Part shown: in pieces, positions 42,913 to 53,194 of the stretch
Numbering within the stretch: the first letter of the stretch is position 1
Layout of the letters: each line of letters starts with the position of its first letter
Assembly: GCF_013100865.1 (NCBI RefSeq)
Contig: NC_048302.1
Location: 67,595,474-67,659,473 of the forward strand
Source of the DNA: Trachemys scripta elegans
Lineage: Eukaryota > Chordata > Testudines > Emydidae
DNA length: 64,000 nt
Direction of reading: 5' to 3'
Translations under genes and position numbers: made by a program
The notes under the pieces: model-generated
What the model saw: the letters and a program-made list of their open reading frames with translations, nothing else
Told to the model about the DNA's origin: nothing
The model's database searches: none

Positions 42913-45900
42913 CTTCAGGCCACAGAGATTACATAAATTTGAAACATAGTTCAATAAAAGAACTGCATATTGGAAAACTTACTGGTACTACATCAGTAGG
43001 ATTCCTCTGAGGATAGTTATGATGGAAATTTAATTATGATGGGAATTCTTCTCTTTCATCATATTATGAGGGTGTATCATTTCCCCCAACTGTCAAAGTA
43101 CTTTTGATCAGTACCAATGAAAGCCAAATCTCTTGTTGTATATGTCTCCTTCCAAGGAGAGCATCCAAAGCACTCTGGGTGAAATGCATAGTAAATATTT
43201 CATATGAAAATTTGAAGATTAAAGCTCCATACAACCAAAAGTTAAATAATAAAGTGAAGCACTGAATGGGAGCATTCCACTAGGATGTTTATCAGAATAA
43301 CATATCATCAAGGCTACTTCGATCATCCACTGACTCCAGCATGGAGGTCAGACTGTGCCAGAATGACAGATACAACCCAGAGGAGGATGAAGCAGGTCAC
43401 AACTCCAGTAAAGCTACAGAAAATGCAGAAATTTTCATTCATAATTTTAAGATGGCAAAGGGGAAGAATTTATCATTTAAAAACAAAAAATCCCTACAAA
43501 AGTGAAGTCATACTCAACTCATAAAAATTCAGCAGTCAGAAAATGATTAAAATATGCCCATCACACACACAAACATGCTTTCTCAAACCCAGCAGAAAAC
43601 TAAATGAGGCTTGCAGATGTAATAGGTGCAGACACAGAAAATATTTGAGGCAGCAATGGCTTGTTTTGCAAGGCTGTTGAGCTAGTTGGGTCTCTTATAT
43701 TAGCCTTCAGAGCTGCAATTCAATGCACAAGAACCACCAGCTGCCACCGCTATTGCCCTCATTCTCAAAAAAAGTTTATTTTAAAAAATAGTAAGAATAA
43801 CAGATCATGGCGTTTCTTAATATTGAATGCAATAAGCCATTCCAAGCTTTGACTACAAGATGTATTTATCTTTACATTGTCTTTGACAGTCATAAATGAC
43901 TTTTTGAAGAAATGGTGTGGCAGTGCTGTTGAAGCTGTGTCGGTCCCCAAAAGAGAGTCTCCTACATTAGGTATTAGCCAATTACTACTTAAGGGTGAAA
44001 GCATCTCAATACATAGCAATAGGCTCTGAGATGTCCAGGTCATTTCTAAAAAACGCTTGATTGTTAGCTCAAATCTGGCCCAATTCAATGGTGCCCAGAG
44101 TCATTGATAGCTATTGCTAGACTGGACAGAGGCTTAAGACTGAACCTGCATAAGGCTGTTCACACACCTTTAGAGATGGCCATTCAGAAGAGTGCAAGGC
44201 AGAGGCACACAGGTAGGGAGATGTGGAGAAGTTTCACTGCATAATTTATTAACACTTGCTAAAGAATTCTTTTCTCTTCATGACTAAAAACTGATGCCCA
44301 ACATGTTACAGAATTTCAGGAGCTTTGAAAGAAATGGCTGAGGGAGACCTGATTTGATACAGCAAAAATGATAAATAAACATTGGTCCAACTGTCTGTGC
44401 TCGGAGGTAGTTAATACATTAGCATCAGGAGCCTCATTTTAATTATTTTAGAGGATATGTTCTTGAATCTGAAAATAACAAATTTGTAGACTCAATAAAA
44501 ATGATTATACTAGATACTTAAAATATCCAGGTTTATTACACTGGGTCTATTAGCAGCAGGGAATATTGTATAATGAACAACAAGACAAGAGTTAATGATA
44601 ATTTTGAGTGGGTTTTTTGCAAACACATAGATCTTTGTTTCTCTTCATAAATTTAGTATTTTGTAGTGTAACTAGCTGCAGAGATCAGTTAAAACAATCT
44701 CTCTTTGCTGGCAGGTAGCTTTGCTGTACTGCATGCTTGGACTAACCAGTAGAGTTCAAACCAAACTAAACTACAGGTGCTGACCAAATTAAGCTTCACG
44801 AGATTCTGCCAGTGAAGGAATAATTGCCTGTTTTGGTCTCTGTTTTAGTCTGAGTTTGTCAGGAGAGAAGTTCAAAGTGCAGTATATTATTTTAAAGGGT
44901 ATGCAGCAGTTTATGGATCTCAGCAAAGCTCCTTTATTAATACAGCTATAGAATAATGTAACAATGTTTTCATGCCATTGTTATGTTTCTGTACATACAG
45001 ATTTCATATGCAGCTCCCTATGCCCAGAATACCCTTCATGATCGAGTGTGCCATGCAACTTCATTGTCCTCCTTCAAATCCCTCCACCAGACTCATTTCC
45101 TTTGGTTAACCTTCCAACACTGACCTTTATTCTACCATTCTCTTAAGAGACTTTAATCCTCAAACTGTTCATATATTATATTAGCATATTTTAAAAGGTT
45201 CTTAAAATGGTACTGAACAAGAAGTGCACATAAGACACATAACAGACATAATATCCTCTGATTTGTTTTAATGCAGTAACCCTCAGCCATCCTATACCAT
45301 TACTCAGCACCCTTTGTTTGTTCCTTTGTGCTGTTCTGCCTTTAATTTAGTTGGAAAGCCCTTTAAACCAGGTACCTATATTTTTATTTTGACTGTAAGG
45401 TGCCAGACCCACTGCTACATTTACACACAAACGGGGCTAGATTCAGGGCTCCTGGGTATGCCCTCCCCACCAAGGGACAATCTGCTAGTCAGAGATCAAC
45501 AGAGTTTAGCATGCTCTGGACACACCCCTTTCTCTTGCACTTTGTACACAGTGTTTTGCTGTAGATAAAAAACAGACCTGGGAGTTATGAGACCTGTATT
45601 TGATTCATGGCTTCTCTACTGATTCACAGTTTCTTATCTATGTGTACGTCACTTTCCCAAGCTATGAAAAGAGGATATTACTCACCCTCCCTTGTAAAGC
45701 TGATAGAGATCTATGGATGAAAAGCACAGTACTTATTAATCTTGTACACGTGTGTACATGCTCATATGGTGAGTATAATGCATTCTGAATGCATACAATA
45801 TACATCAAGTTCTTCAAATGTCACAGGTAGTGGAAGTAGAGTTAAGCTCTTCTCTGACCATCTTGTATCTTCCCATGTCACATTCTCACACTCTCCCTAC

Positions 45901-46070
45901 TCGTGTGATAGTTGTACTAGTACAGTTTCACCAGTGTAGGCTGTGTATTATATTTGATTCCCCCACAAACTACAAGTGTATGTTTAGAGATACAAAGAGA
46001 AAAAGTCCCATGCCTTCAACACATTACTGTTTGTCATTAGTATTTGCTGTAGCAGTACACATGTTTTTTC
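42913..46070. other. Gene-free AT-rich interval
   Basis: No gene is supported. A MIR-like fragment lies at 45590-45745. Around 45000-45130 a C/T-rich stretch ('tcctccttcaaatccctccaccagactca') resembles an unclassified turtle repeat. The rest is unassigned. Confidence 0.5.
45590..45745 (+). repeat. MIR-like SINE fragment
   Basis: 'gtatttgattcatggcttctc..acgtcactttcccaagctatgaaaagaggatattactcaccctcccttgtaaag..atctatggatgaaaagcac' follows the MIR consensus order, ending with the GATGAAAAGC tail. Strongly diverged. Confidence 0.5.
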
Positions 46071-46073
46071 TCA

Positions 46074-46368
46074 GGCCTGGTCCACACTAACCCCCCACTT
46101 CGAACTAAGGTACGCAAATTCAGCTACGTTAATAACGTAGCTGAATTCGAAGTATCTTAGTGCGAACTTACCGCAGGTCCAGACATGGCAGGCAGGCTCC
46201 CCCGTCGATGCCGCATACTCCTCTCACCGAGCTGGAGTACCGGCGTCAACGGCGAGCACTTTGGGATCGATCCGGGATCGATTTATCGCGTCTAGACAAG
46301 ACGCGATAAATCGATCCCAGAAGATTGATTGCTTACGGCCGGACCAGGAAGTAAGTGTAGACCTGCCC
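46074..46368. mobile_element. Harbinger MITE, 295 bp, with two perfect hairpins
   Basis: A TCA duplication (46071-46073 and 46369-46371) flanks ends GGCCTGGTCCACACTAA and, reversed, GGGCAGGTCTACACTTA, which match the E3 termini. Inside are two perfect inverted repeats: 20-bp arms at 46274-46293 and 46299-46318 (starting GGGATCGATTTATCGCG, 5-base loop), and 15-bp arms at 46117-46131 and 46133-46147. The element is CpG-rich for this window and non-coding. It is presumably mobilised by a Harbinger transposase such as that of E3. Confidence 0.9.
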
Positions 46369-46371
46369 TCA

Positions 46372-47211
46372 GCCATCACATTTCAATTCTCCCTAAAGGA
46401 ATCCCTAAAGCAATACATGAAACTTATTACACCTAAAATGTGCACTTTGTTTTTAATTAATATACATGACTGATATTCATTTCCCTGAAAATTAGATTCT
46501 AGCATAGCATTATTTGATACTAATTCATTTTTACTTCTCATTTAAATAAAATCATTCTTTTATAAGTCTATGACTATCTAATTAGAAATTAATTACACTG
46601 GGCTAGTTTTAGTCAGTGTTCCCAATTGTGCCAACAACCTAAACACCTCAATAATCAACCACAGCAGAAAGCAGCACAGAGAAGGAGCCTAAGTGGAAGA
46701 GCCTTCGGCATAATTGAGTAGCTCCATCTTCAAGCAACTAGCCAAAGAAGGCAGAGGAAGAGGGTATCTAGCCTCCTTCACTCACAGAAAAGGCTAAAGG
46801 CAGCAGCAGTCTAACAGGAGAGAGGCGGCAACATGGGGGGACGGGGGAAGAAAACCTAGATTCCGCAATGAGCTGCAACATGTATGGACCTTTGGAAGGA
46901 AGAGAAAGGGGGAACTCCAGAGTGGAAGAAAGAGAGGAGGCATCACAGAAGCCAAAACAGTCACCTGATCTCCCAAATGGGAGGAAATGGAAAGAGACAT
47001 CAGATCCCCTGGTGCAGGGGTGGGGATTGCAGGTGTAAAAGAAACAGAGAGAGAGAAAGAGCATGGAACATGGGATAGAGCAAAATGCCTCAGGACAGAC
47101 AAAGGAGAAATCAGGGTGCAAGGTGGATATAGAGAACAGAAAGAGAAACGCATGGAGATACAGCAGAGAAAGAATGAGAGGGGAAAGTATCTTGCTTTTT
47201 ATGAAGAAGAG
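46372..47211. other. Purine-rich interval left of E3
   Basis: No gene is supported. From about 46790 to 47211 the plus strand is strongly GA-rich ('agaaagagaggaggcatcacag', 'gaaacagagagagagaaagag'). The same composition resumes right of E3 at 52017-52110, so E3 landed inside one purine-rich tract. Confidence 0.65.
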
Positions 47212-47366
47212 TGAGGCCTTGTCTACACTACGAGAGTAGTTCGATTTTACTTAAATCGAATATTTGGAATCGATATTGCAAAGTCGAACGTGTGTGTCCA
47301 CACTAAGGACAGTAATTCGACTTTGTGAGTCCACACTAACGGGGAAAGCGTCGACATTGGAAGCGG

Positions 47367-47392
47367 TGCACTGTGGGCAGCTATCCCACAGT
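47367..47392. promoter_or_regulatory. E3 left subterminal palindrome
   Basis: CACTGTGGGCAGCTATCCCA continuing to CAG is a near-perfect palindrome 152 bp from the left end, upstream of the transposase start. It is shared with the other three Harbinger ends in this window. Confidence 0.6.
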
Positions 47393-47600
47393 TCCCGCAG
47401 TCCCCGCTGCCCATTGGAATTCTGGGTCGAGCCAGCAATGCCTTCTGGGTAAAAAAATGTGTCGAGGGTGCTTTTGGGTAACTGTCGTCATCCATCCATC
47501 ACTCACTCCCGCCCTCCCTCCCTCCCTGAAAGCGCCGGCGGGAAATCATTTCGCGCACTTTTCAAGTCATTGACAGCGCGGACGCCACAGCACTGTGAGC

Positions 47601-48884
47601 ATGGAGCCCGCTGCAACCATCGCTGCAGTTGTGGCCGCTCTCAACGCCTCGCAGCTTATCATACAGGTTGCCCTGAGGCAGATGCAGAAAAGTCAGGCGA
47701 GGAGGCTACGTCAACGCGGTGATGGCCTGAAGTCTGAGAGTAGCACAGACCTCTCAGAAAGCAGGGGACCCAGCGCCGAGGACATCACGGTGGCAATGGG
47801 TCATGTTGATGCCGTGGAACGGCGATTCTGGGCCCGGGAAACAAGCACTGAGTGGTGGGACCGCATAGTGCTGTAGGTCTGGGATGAATCACAGTGGCTG
47901 CGAAACTTCCGCATGCGGAAGGGAACTTTCCTTGAACTTTGTGAGTTGCTGTCCCCTGCCCTGAAGCGCAATGACACCCGGATGCGACCAGCCCTGACTG
48001 TCCAGAAGCGAGTGGCCATAGCCCTCTGGAAGCTTGCAACGCCTGACTGCTACCGGTCAGTCGCGAGCCAGTTTGGGGTGGGCAAATCTACCGTGGGGGT
48101 TGTTGTGATGCAAGTAGCCAAGGCAATCGTTGATGTACTGCTGCCAAAGGTAGTGACCCTGGGAAACTTGGAGGCGATCATAGATGGCTTCGCAGCGATG
48201 GGATTCCCAAACTGCGGTGGGGCCATAGATGGAACTCACATCCCTATCCTGGCACCGGACCACCAGGCCAGCCAGTACATTAACAGAAAGGGCTACTTTT
48301 CCATGGTGCTGCAAGCACTGGTGGACCACAGGGGACGTTTTACCAACATCTACGTGGGATGGCCGGGCAAGGTTCATGACGCTCGTGTTTTCAGGAACTC
48401 TGGTCTGTTTAGACGGCTGCAGCAAGGTATTTACTTCCCGGACCACAAAATAACTGTTGGGGATGTGGAGATGCCTATAGTCATCCTCGGGGACCCAGCC
48501 TACCTGCTAATGCCCTGGCTCATGAAGCCCTATACAGGTGCCCTGGACACTGAAAAAGAACTCTTCAACTACCGGCTGAGCAAGTGCAGAATGGTGGTGG
48601 AGTGTGCTTTTGGACGTCTCAAGGGGAGATGGAGAAGCTTGATGACTCGCTGTGATCTCAGCGAAACCAATATCCCCATTGTTATAGCAGCTTGCTGTGT
48701 GCTCCACAATCTCTGTGAGAGCAAGGGGGAGACCTTTATGGCGGGGTGGGAGGTTGAGGAAATTAGCCTGGCTGCTGATTACTCACAGCCAGACAGCCGG
48801 GCGATTAGAAGAGACCAGCGGGAAGCGCTGTGCATCCGGGAGGCTTTGAAAGCAAAGTTCCTGAGTGAGCAGGGTAACCTGTGA
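47601..48884 (+). pseudogene. E3 Harbinger transposase (HARBI1-like), single nonsense codon
   Basis: One continuous frame of 428 codons runs from ATG 47601 to a stop at 48884, interrupted only by TAG at 47874-47876. The E1 copy has CAG at this codon, so this is one C-to-T change. Domains: N-terminal helical region (1-90), then WDESQWLRNFRMRKGTF, a helix-turn-helix near residue 152 (RSVASQFGVGKSTV), and the DDE_4 nuclease fold with AIDGTHIP (Asp about 210), LGDPAYLL (Asp about 298) and VVECAFGRLK (Glu about 334). A later ATG at 47913 would give 323 residues with the whole catalytic core. It catalyses cut-and-paste transposition. Polyadenylation signal AATAAA at 48940-48945. Confidence 0.93.
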
Positions 48885-48939
48885 CTTTCTAATTTTATGT
48901 ACAGAGAAGCCTTCACCCCACTTCCAACACACGTTTCAA

Positions 48940-48945
48940 AATAAA
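48940..48945 (+). terminator. E3 transposase polyadenylation signal
   Basis: AATAAA lies 56 bp after the transposase stop, within 'ttcaaaataaaaatag'. It separates the transposase transcript from the third ORF 1.6 kb downstream on the same strand, which suggests they are separate transcripts unless the signal is bypassed by splicing. Confidence 0.7.
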
Positions 48946-49163
48946 AATAGTTCAACTTTGTTAAAGCACACCGTTTTCTTTAATACTGTTTTCGCGGGAA
49001 TTTTTAAAAACTGGGACGCAGACTGTGGTGCGGAGCGGGTGTAGTGTAGTCGCGCGAATGCAGCTTCTAAACTCAAGGACTGACAGGCTCCGCTGCGGTG
49101 GGATGGTTCTTTCAACGGAGCCTGTCACCCCTCCTGATAGGGACTGTGTGTATGGGGGGTCTA

Positions 49164-49280
49164 TGTGACTTTGTGGCAGGGGGGGGGACGGTTACAGATC
49201 CCCTGCTGTGTGGCTCTGTGATCCTGCCTAAGGACCGCCGCTTAAGATCTCTAACTGCCCTCCCCTGCCACAAAGTCACA
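49164..49280. repeat. 19-bp inverted repeat between E3 genes
   Basis: TGTGACTTTGTGGCAGGGG (49164-49182) and CCCCTGCCACAAAGTCACA (49262-49280) are perfect mirrors around a 79-bp loop. They lie in the 0.55-kb spacer between the convergent transposase and SANT genes that E1 lacks, possibly a small nested insertion. Confidence 0.7.
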
Positions 49281-49497
49281 GAGCAACCCACCCCCCACCA
49301 CATAACATGAAAAGAACCTCCCAGACTAACCAGGGTAAGTAGTCACTGCATCACTGCACTATGTATGTGCCTTGCTGCTGTGCCTGCCCCCGACTATGTA
49401 CCCTGCCAAAGGTGACTGTCCTGTCCAATTACCAACCCCCTTTCCCCCCCTCCTCCAAAAGAACATGATGGAAACAGTAGTTAACAGAAACATATTT

Positions 49498-49503
49498 TTT
49501 ATT
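49498..49503 (-). terminator. E3 SANT gene polyadenylation signal
   Basis: TTTATT on the plus strand is AATAAA on the coding strand, 72 bp beyond the SANT stop. The two convergent genes thus end about 550 bp apart. Confidence 0.7.
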
Positions 49504-49574
49504 ATCAACTACACATGGGACTGGGAAGTGAAACTTGGACGGGGGCTTGTGTCAGGCGGGAAGGAAAGTACTTG

Positions 49575-51617
49575 TCAAACTTTGGGGAATGAGAGCCTTC
49601 TGCTGCTCGAGCTCTCTGCAGGGGTGGAGTGAGAGTTAGCAGGGACTCTGCCGCCTCTCCTTCTGTGCACTTTGGGTGAAGGGAGTATGGGACTTGGTGG
49701 CGGGGGAGGGCGGTTAGAGATGGACTGCAGCGGGGCTCTGTCCTCCTGCCTCCGTTCCTGCAGAACATCCACAAGGCGCCGGAGCGTGTCCGTTTGCTCC
49801 CTCAGTAGTCCAAGCAGGGTTTGAGTCGCCTGCTGGTCTTCCTGACGCCACCTCTCCTCCCGATCCATGTTTGCTTGGTGCATTCGGGTCAAGTTTTCCC
49901 GCCACTGGGTCTGCTGTGCTGCCTGGGCTCGGGAGCAGGCTATAAGCTCTGAGAACATGTCCTCCCGTGTCCTCTTCTTCTTATGCCTAATCCTCCCTAG
50001 CCTCTGGGAGTGTGATGACAGGCTAGGTTGTGAGACAGTCGCAGATGGGGCTGTGGGAATGGGAAAAAGGGAGTGAATTCCTCAGAAAGCTAAATGTACT
50101 TGTGAACAAAGAACATAGTCTTTCTCTGTGAACAGGACCATGCACAGCACCTATCACATGCGCACTCAGCACAAGGTCGAATTCTCGGCCTTCGCATTCA
50201 GTGTCTGGGGTTTTGCAGAGCACTTTCGAGAACCCTGTCAGGACAACGGAATTGCTCTTGCACGCAGACATGGTAAGCCGTAGATTCGTGGCAGCTTAAA
50301 ACTTTAATATTAGCAATGGCCTCATTTCACATTGAAATCAATGTCGGTCCCTGCTTCCAGCAATCCGGCAAGCAGGAAGTCTGCTCCTGTCCCACACCCT
50401 CGCGGCTGTCCCCGGGAACGATCCCTTTCGGCTGACCCTCTCCCGCCTCCACCGCGTGGCTGCAAACCAGCGGTTACAGTTCTGTAAAGGAACGGTAAAG
50501 CAGTCCCAACACTAACATTCCCCTACCTCATTCAAAGCAGGTCGTCATGAGCGACATCACCCTCATGAGGATCTCTGAGAGCGACAGACAGAGAATGCTC
50601 CGGGAAAGCCTTCAAAGACCAGGGCCGTATGCCGCCATGCTGTGCCAAGCAATGATTCCGGAGTACTTGCTAGTCTCGTGGCGCGGCAACGTGTCCTACA
50701 ACGGAGGACCCAATAAGGCCGCTCTCCCCAAGAACCTAATGCAGCGGATTTCAAATTACCTGCAGGAGAGCTTCCTTGAGATGTCCCCGGAGGATTTCTG
50801 CTCCATCCCCGGACATATAGACCGCATCTTACTGTAGCTGCAGTAGCAGGGACTAAACAGTAGAGCGGCTTGGGCAGGACAATCATGCAAAACCGGACAT
50901 TGCTAGATTTTTTTCAAATAGTTGCACTGCCCATGACTGAACCGTTAAGTTAATCAAACTAATCATGAGAAACCCATTTTTTAAATTGTTAATAATCATG
51001 TTCTGTTACAAATAAATGTTTAGATGTTTACAACACTTACTGGATGATCCTTCACCAGATTCTGTGTCCGGGGTAACGGCTGGGGAGGGTTGGTAGGGGA
51101 TCTCTGTAAGGGTGATGAAGAGATCCTGGCTGTCGGGGAAATCAGCGTTGTGAGCGCTGTCGACTGCCTCGTCCTCCTCATCTCCTTCCTCATCTTCCCC
51201 GTCCGCTAACATGTCCGAGGATCCGGCCGTGGACACTATCCCATCCTCAGAGTCCACAGTCAGTGGTGGGGTAGTGGTGGCGGCCGCACCGAGGATGGAA
51301 TGCAGTGCCTCGTAGAAACGGGATGTCTGGGGATGGGATCCGGAGCGTCCGTTTGCCTCTTTGGTCTTCTGGTAGCCTTGCCTCAGCTCCTTGATTTTCA
51401 CGCGGCACTGCGTTACATCCCGGCTGTATCCTCTCTCTGCCATGTCTTTAGAGATCTTCTCATAGATCTTTGCATTCCGTCTTTTGGATCGCAGCTCGGA
51501 AAGCACGGACTCATCGCCCCACACAGCGATGAGATCCAAGACTTCCCGATCAGTCCATGCTGGGGCCCTCTTTCTATTCTGAGATTGCACTGCCATCAGT
51601 GCTGGAGAGCTCTGCAT
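49575..51617 (-). CDS. E3 Myb/SANT-domain accessory protein, two exons
   Basis: Exon 1 is 51617-51041 and exon 2 is 50050-49575, which together give an open 350-residue protein. Exon 1 encodes the Myb/SANT-like DNA-binding domain (RKRAPAWTDREVLDLIAVWG, KIYEKISKDMAERGYSRD, VKIKELRQGY; roughly residues 15-105), then a Thr-rich and acidic stretch (ADGEDEEGDEEDEA). The donor is CCA/GTAAGT at 51040. The acceptor is TTCCCACAG before 50050. The phase is correct and no stop is created. Exon 2 encodes KKKRTREDMFSEL and a coiled coil (REERWRQEDQQ, LRRLVDVLQERRQ), then a Pro/Ser/Arg tail. It is likely nuclear, and in known Harbingers such proteins recruit the transposase to DNA. Polyadenylation signal at 49503-49498. 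Confidence 0.9.
50547..50837 (+). CDS. E3 third ORF, 96 residues, unknown function
   Basis: An open frame of 96 codons lies inside the SANT gene's intron, on the opposite strand and on the same strand as the transposase. I do not recognise it. It reads MSDITLMRISESDRQRM, then YAAMLCQAMIPEYLLVSWRG, KAALPKNLMQRISNYLQESF and IPGHIDRILL. The homologous frame in E1 (38011-38307) is about 61% identical, far more than the surrounding intron, which argues that it encodes a protein. CAG precedes it by 6 bases (50538-50540) in both elements, so it may also be a spliced exon. Pattern (hydrophobic helices, G, KxALxxNL, then an amphipathic helix) weakly recalls a BEN domain. AATAAA follows at 51011. Confidence 0.65.
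   Translation: MSDITLMRISESDRQRMLRESLQRPGPYAAMLCQAMIPEYLLVSWRGNVSYNGGPNKAALPKNLMQRISNYLQESFLEMSPEDFCSIPGHIDRILL
51011..51016 (+). terminator. Candidate polyadenylation signal for the third ORF
   Basis: AATAAA 174 bp after the third ORF's stop and before the SANT exon 1 boundary. In E1 the corresponding place has an ATTAAA variant on the minus strand near 37957-37962. Confidence 0.45.
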
Positions 51618-51781
51618 CGTTGCCAGTGCTGCTGAGCTCGCCACGATGTCCAGACAGGAAATGAGATTCAAACTGGCCAGACAGGAAAAGGAATTCCAAT
51701 TCAAATTTTCCCGGGGCTTTTCCTGTGTGGCAGTTCAGAACATCCGAGCTCTTACTGCTGTCCAGAGCGTCAACAGAGTGG

Positions 51782-51806
51782 TGCACTGTGGGATAGCTCC
51801 TGGAGC
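51782..51806. promoter_or_regulatory. E3 right subterminal palindrome
   Basis: TGCACTGTGGGATAGCTCCT.. lies 207 bp from the right end and upstream of the SANT gene start. The right half of the palindrome is degraded (CTGGAG). Confidence 0.55.
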
Positions 51807-52016
51807 TATTAGCGTCGATTTCCATCCACACCTAGCCTAATTCGACATGGCCATGTCGAATTTAGCGCTACTCCCCTCGTCGGGGAGGAGTACAGAAGTC
51901 GAATTAAAGAGACCTCTATGTCGAACTAAATACCTTCGCGGTGTGGACGGGTGCAGGGTTAATTCGATGTAACGGCGCTAACTTCGACATAAACGTCTAG
52001 TGTAGACCAGGCCTGA

Positions 52017-53194
52017 GAGAGAGAAAATGAAAGAAGACAGAAAATGAGAAAATGATCTGGAGAGAGACAGAATGTTTCTGGGCTAGATGGAACAGAAAAA
52101 TAAGGGGAAAACCAAGATAACATTTTGGTTGTTAGTTAATTGTATTTAAAATATTTATGATCCTTCATGTAACTGTATTTTGTTTGCACTCACCCCATGT
52201 TTGGGCAAAAGGGATAACTGGACTATTTTGAGCACTGCAGTTAAAATGATGCCATGGCTACATTCGATTCTATAATAATTAAACAAAATAATTGACCAGA
52301 ATATGCAATTCCCCTTCAGCTGAGGAGAGTGGACCTGTCCCTACACCTCCTTCTGTTCTGAAGAACTGTTACTTGGGAATGTTGGCAACTATGCAAAACC
52401 CCAGCACTAGCAGCAGGGCTCCACTTCTCTTGCATAAGGAATGCATGATGCTGGTATGTCAGAATTTCTTTCCCTATCGTGTAATTGGGAAAGAAAAGAT
52501 GCTTAAACAATAACTACACTGGCCTCCCAAAACTCCTGGGACTAGTTTCCACCCCTGAAACACCTCCTGCACTAAATCCATATCCATTTGGGGTTTGTGA
52601 AAGTGTAGTGATTTATGTTAAAGTGGACAGAGCTGGAGAATGTAAATGAACATGGGAAACTAGGTTTGATTGTACTCAGTTCTTCAAAGAAACAAACATT
52701 GGGCCAGATTCACTGAACATCACATAGAGGTGTAAGTCACAACTCCTTGTGCCAGCCTGGCCTTGCCTCACCTCACAGAATGAGGAAGACAGAAGGCAGA
52801 CAATGGGATTATTGTAAACATAATCCATTTTGTATTGTACTGAAGATTAATCATTCATCACACTGCATTTTAATTACTCTTAACAGTAAAATAACAAATA
52901 AAAAAAAGTGAGAGACTGCAAAGAGAAGCTAATATTTTGTTTCAAAATGTGGACAGCAAGGAAGCTTAGCTTCTGTTCTGGGTTCTGCCACTGCCTTGTT
53001 GTGTGACACTGGGCAAGTCACTGAACTTCTCTGTGGTTCATATCTGTAAAACGGGGATTAGAATGTCTAAGTCATTTTTATAAAACACTTGAGGTACAGG
53101 GGATGTAAAGTGCTATAAGTGATCAGATTTATTTATTATAATAAGTACAAAGGAAACATTCTTGAATTAACAGTCATCAGGTTTAAAACAAACA
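52017..53194. other. Gene-free interval with a MIR-like SINE
   Basis: No gene is supported. 52017-52110 continues the purine-rich tract split by E3. 52960-53150 is a MIR-like SINE. The rest is unassigned. Confidence 0.55.
52960..53150 (+). repeat. MIR-like SINE fragment
   Basis: 'gggttctgccactgccttg', 'tgtgtgacactgggcaagtcac', 'atctgtaaaacggggattagaatg' and 'aaagtgctataagtgatcag' follow the MIR/CORE-SINE consensus in order and orientation. This is the clearest MIR-like copy in the window. Confidence 0.75.

Larger units (their letters stand above)
47215..52013 (+). mobile_element. E3: PIF/Harbinger DNA transposon, 4.8 kb, near-intact
   Basis: A TGA duplication (47212-47214 and 52014-52016) flanks the element. 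Inverted ends are GGCCTTGTCTACACTA and, from the right, GGCCTGGTCTACACTA (one mismatch in 16). Strand is given by the transposase (+). It contains a transposase (47601-48884) with one stop codon, a convergent intact two-exon Myb/SANT gene on the minus strand, and an intact third ORF on the plus strand inside the SANT intron. It keeps many CpGs, and the SANT splice sites and all polyadenylation signals are in place. Insertion therefore looks much more recent than for E1. Confidence 0.94.

Noticed and set aside
48057..48446. 129-codon minus-strand frame inside the E3 transposase
   Set aside because: Antisense shadow of the conserved transposase frame.
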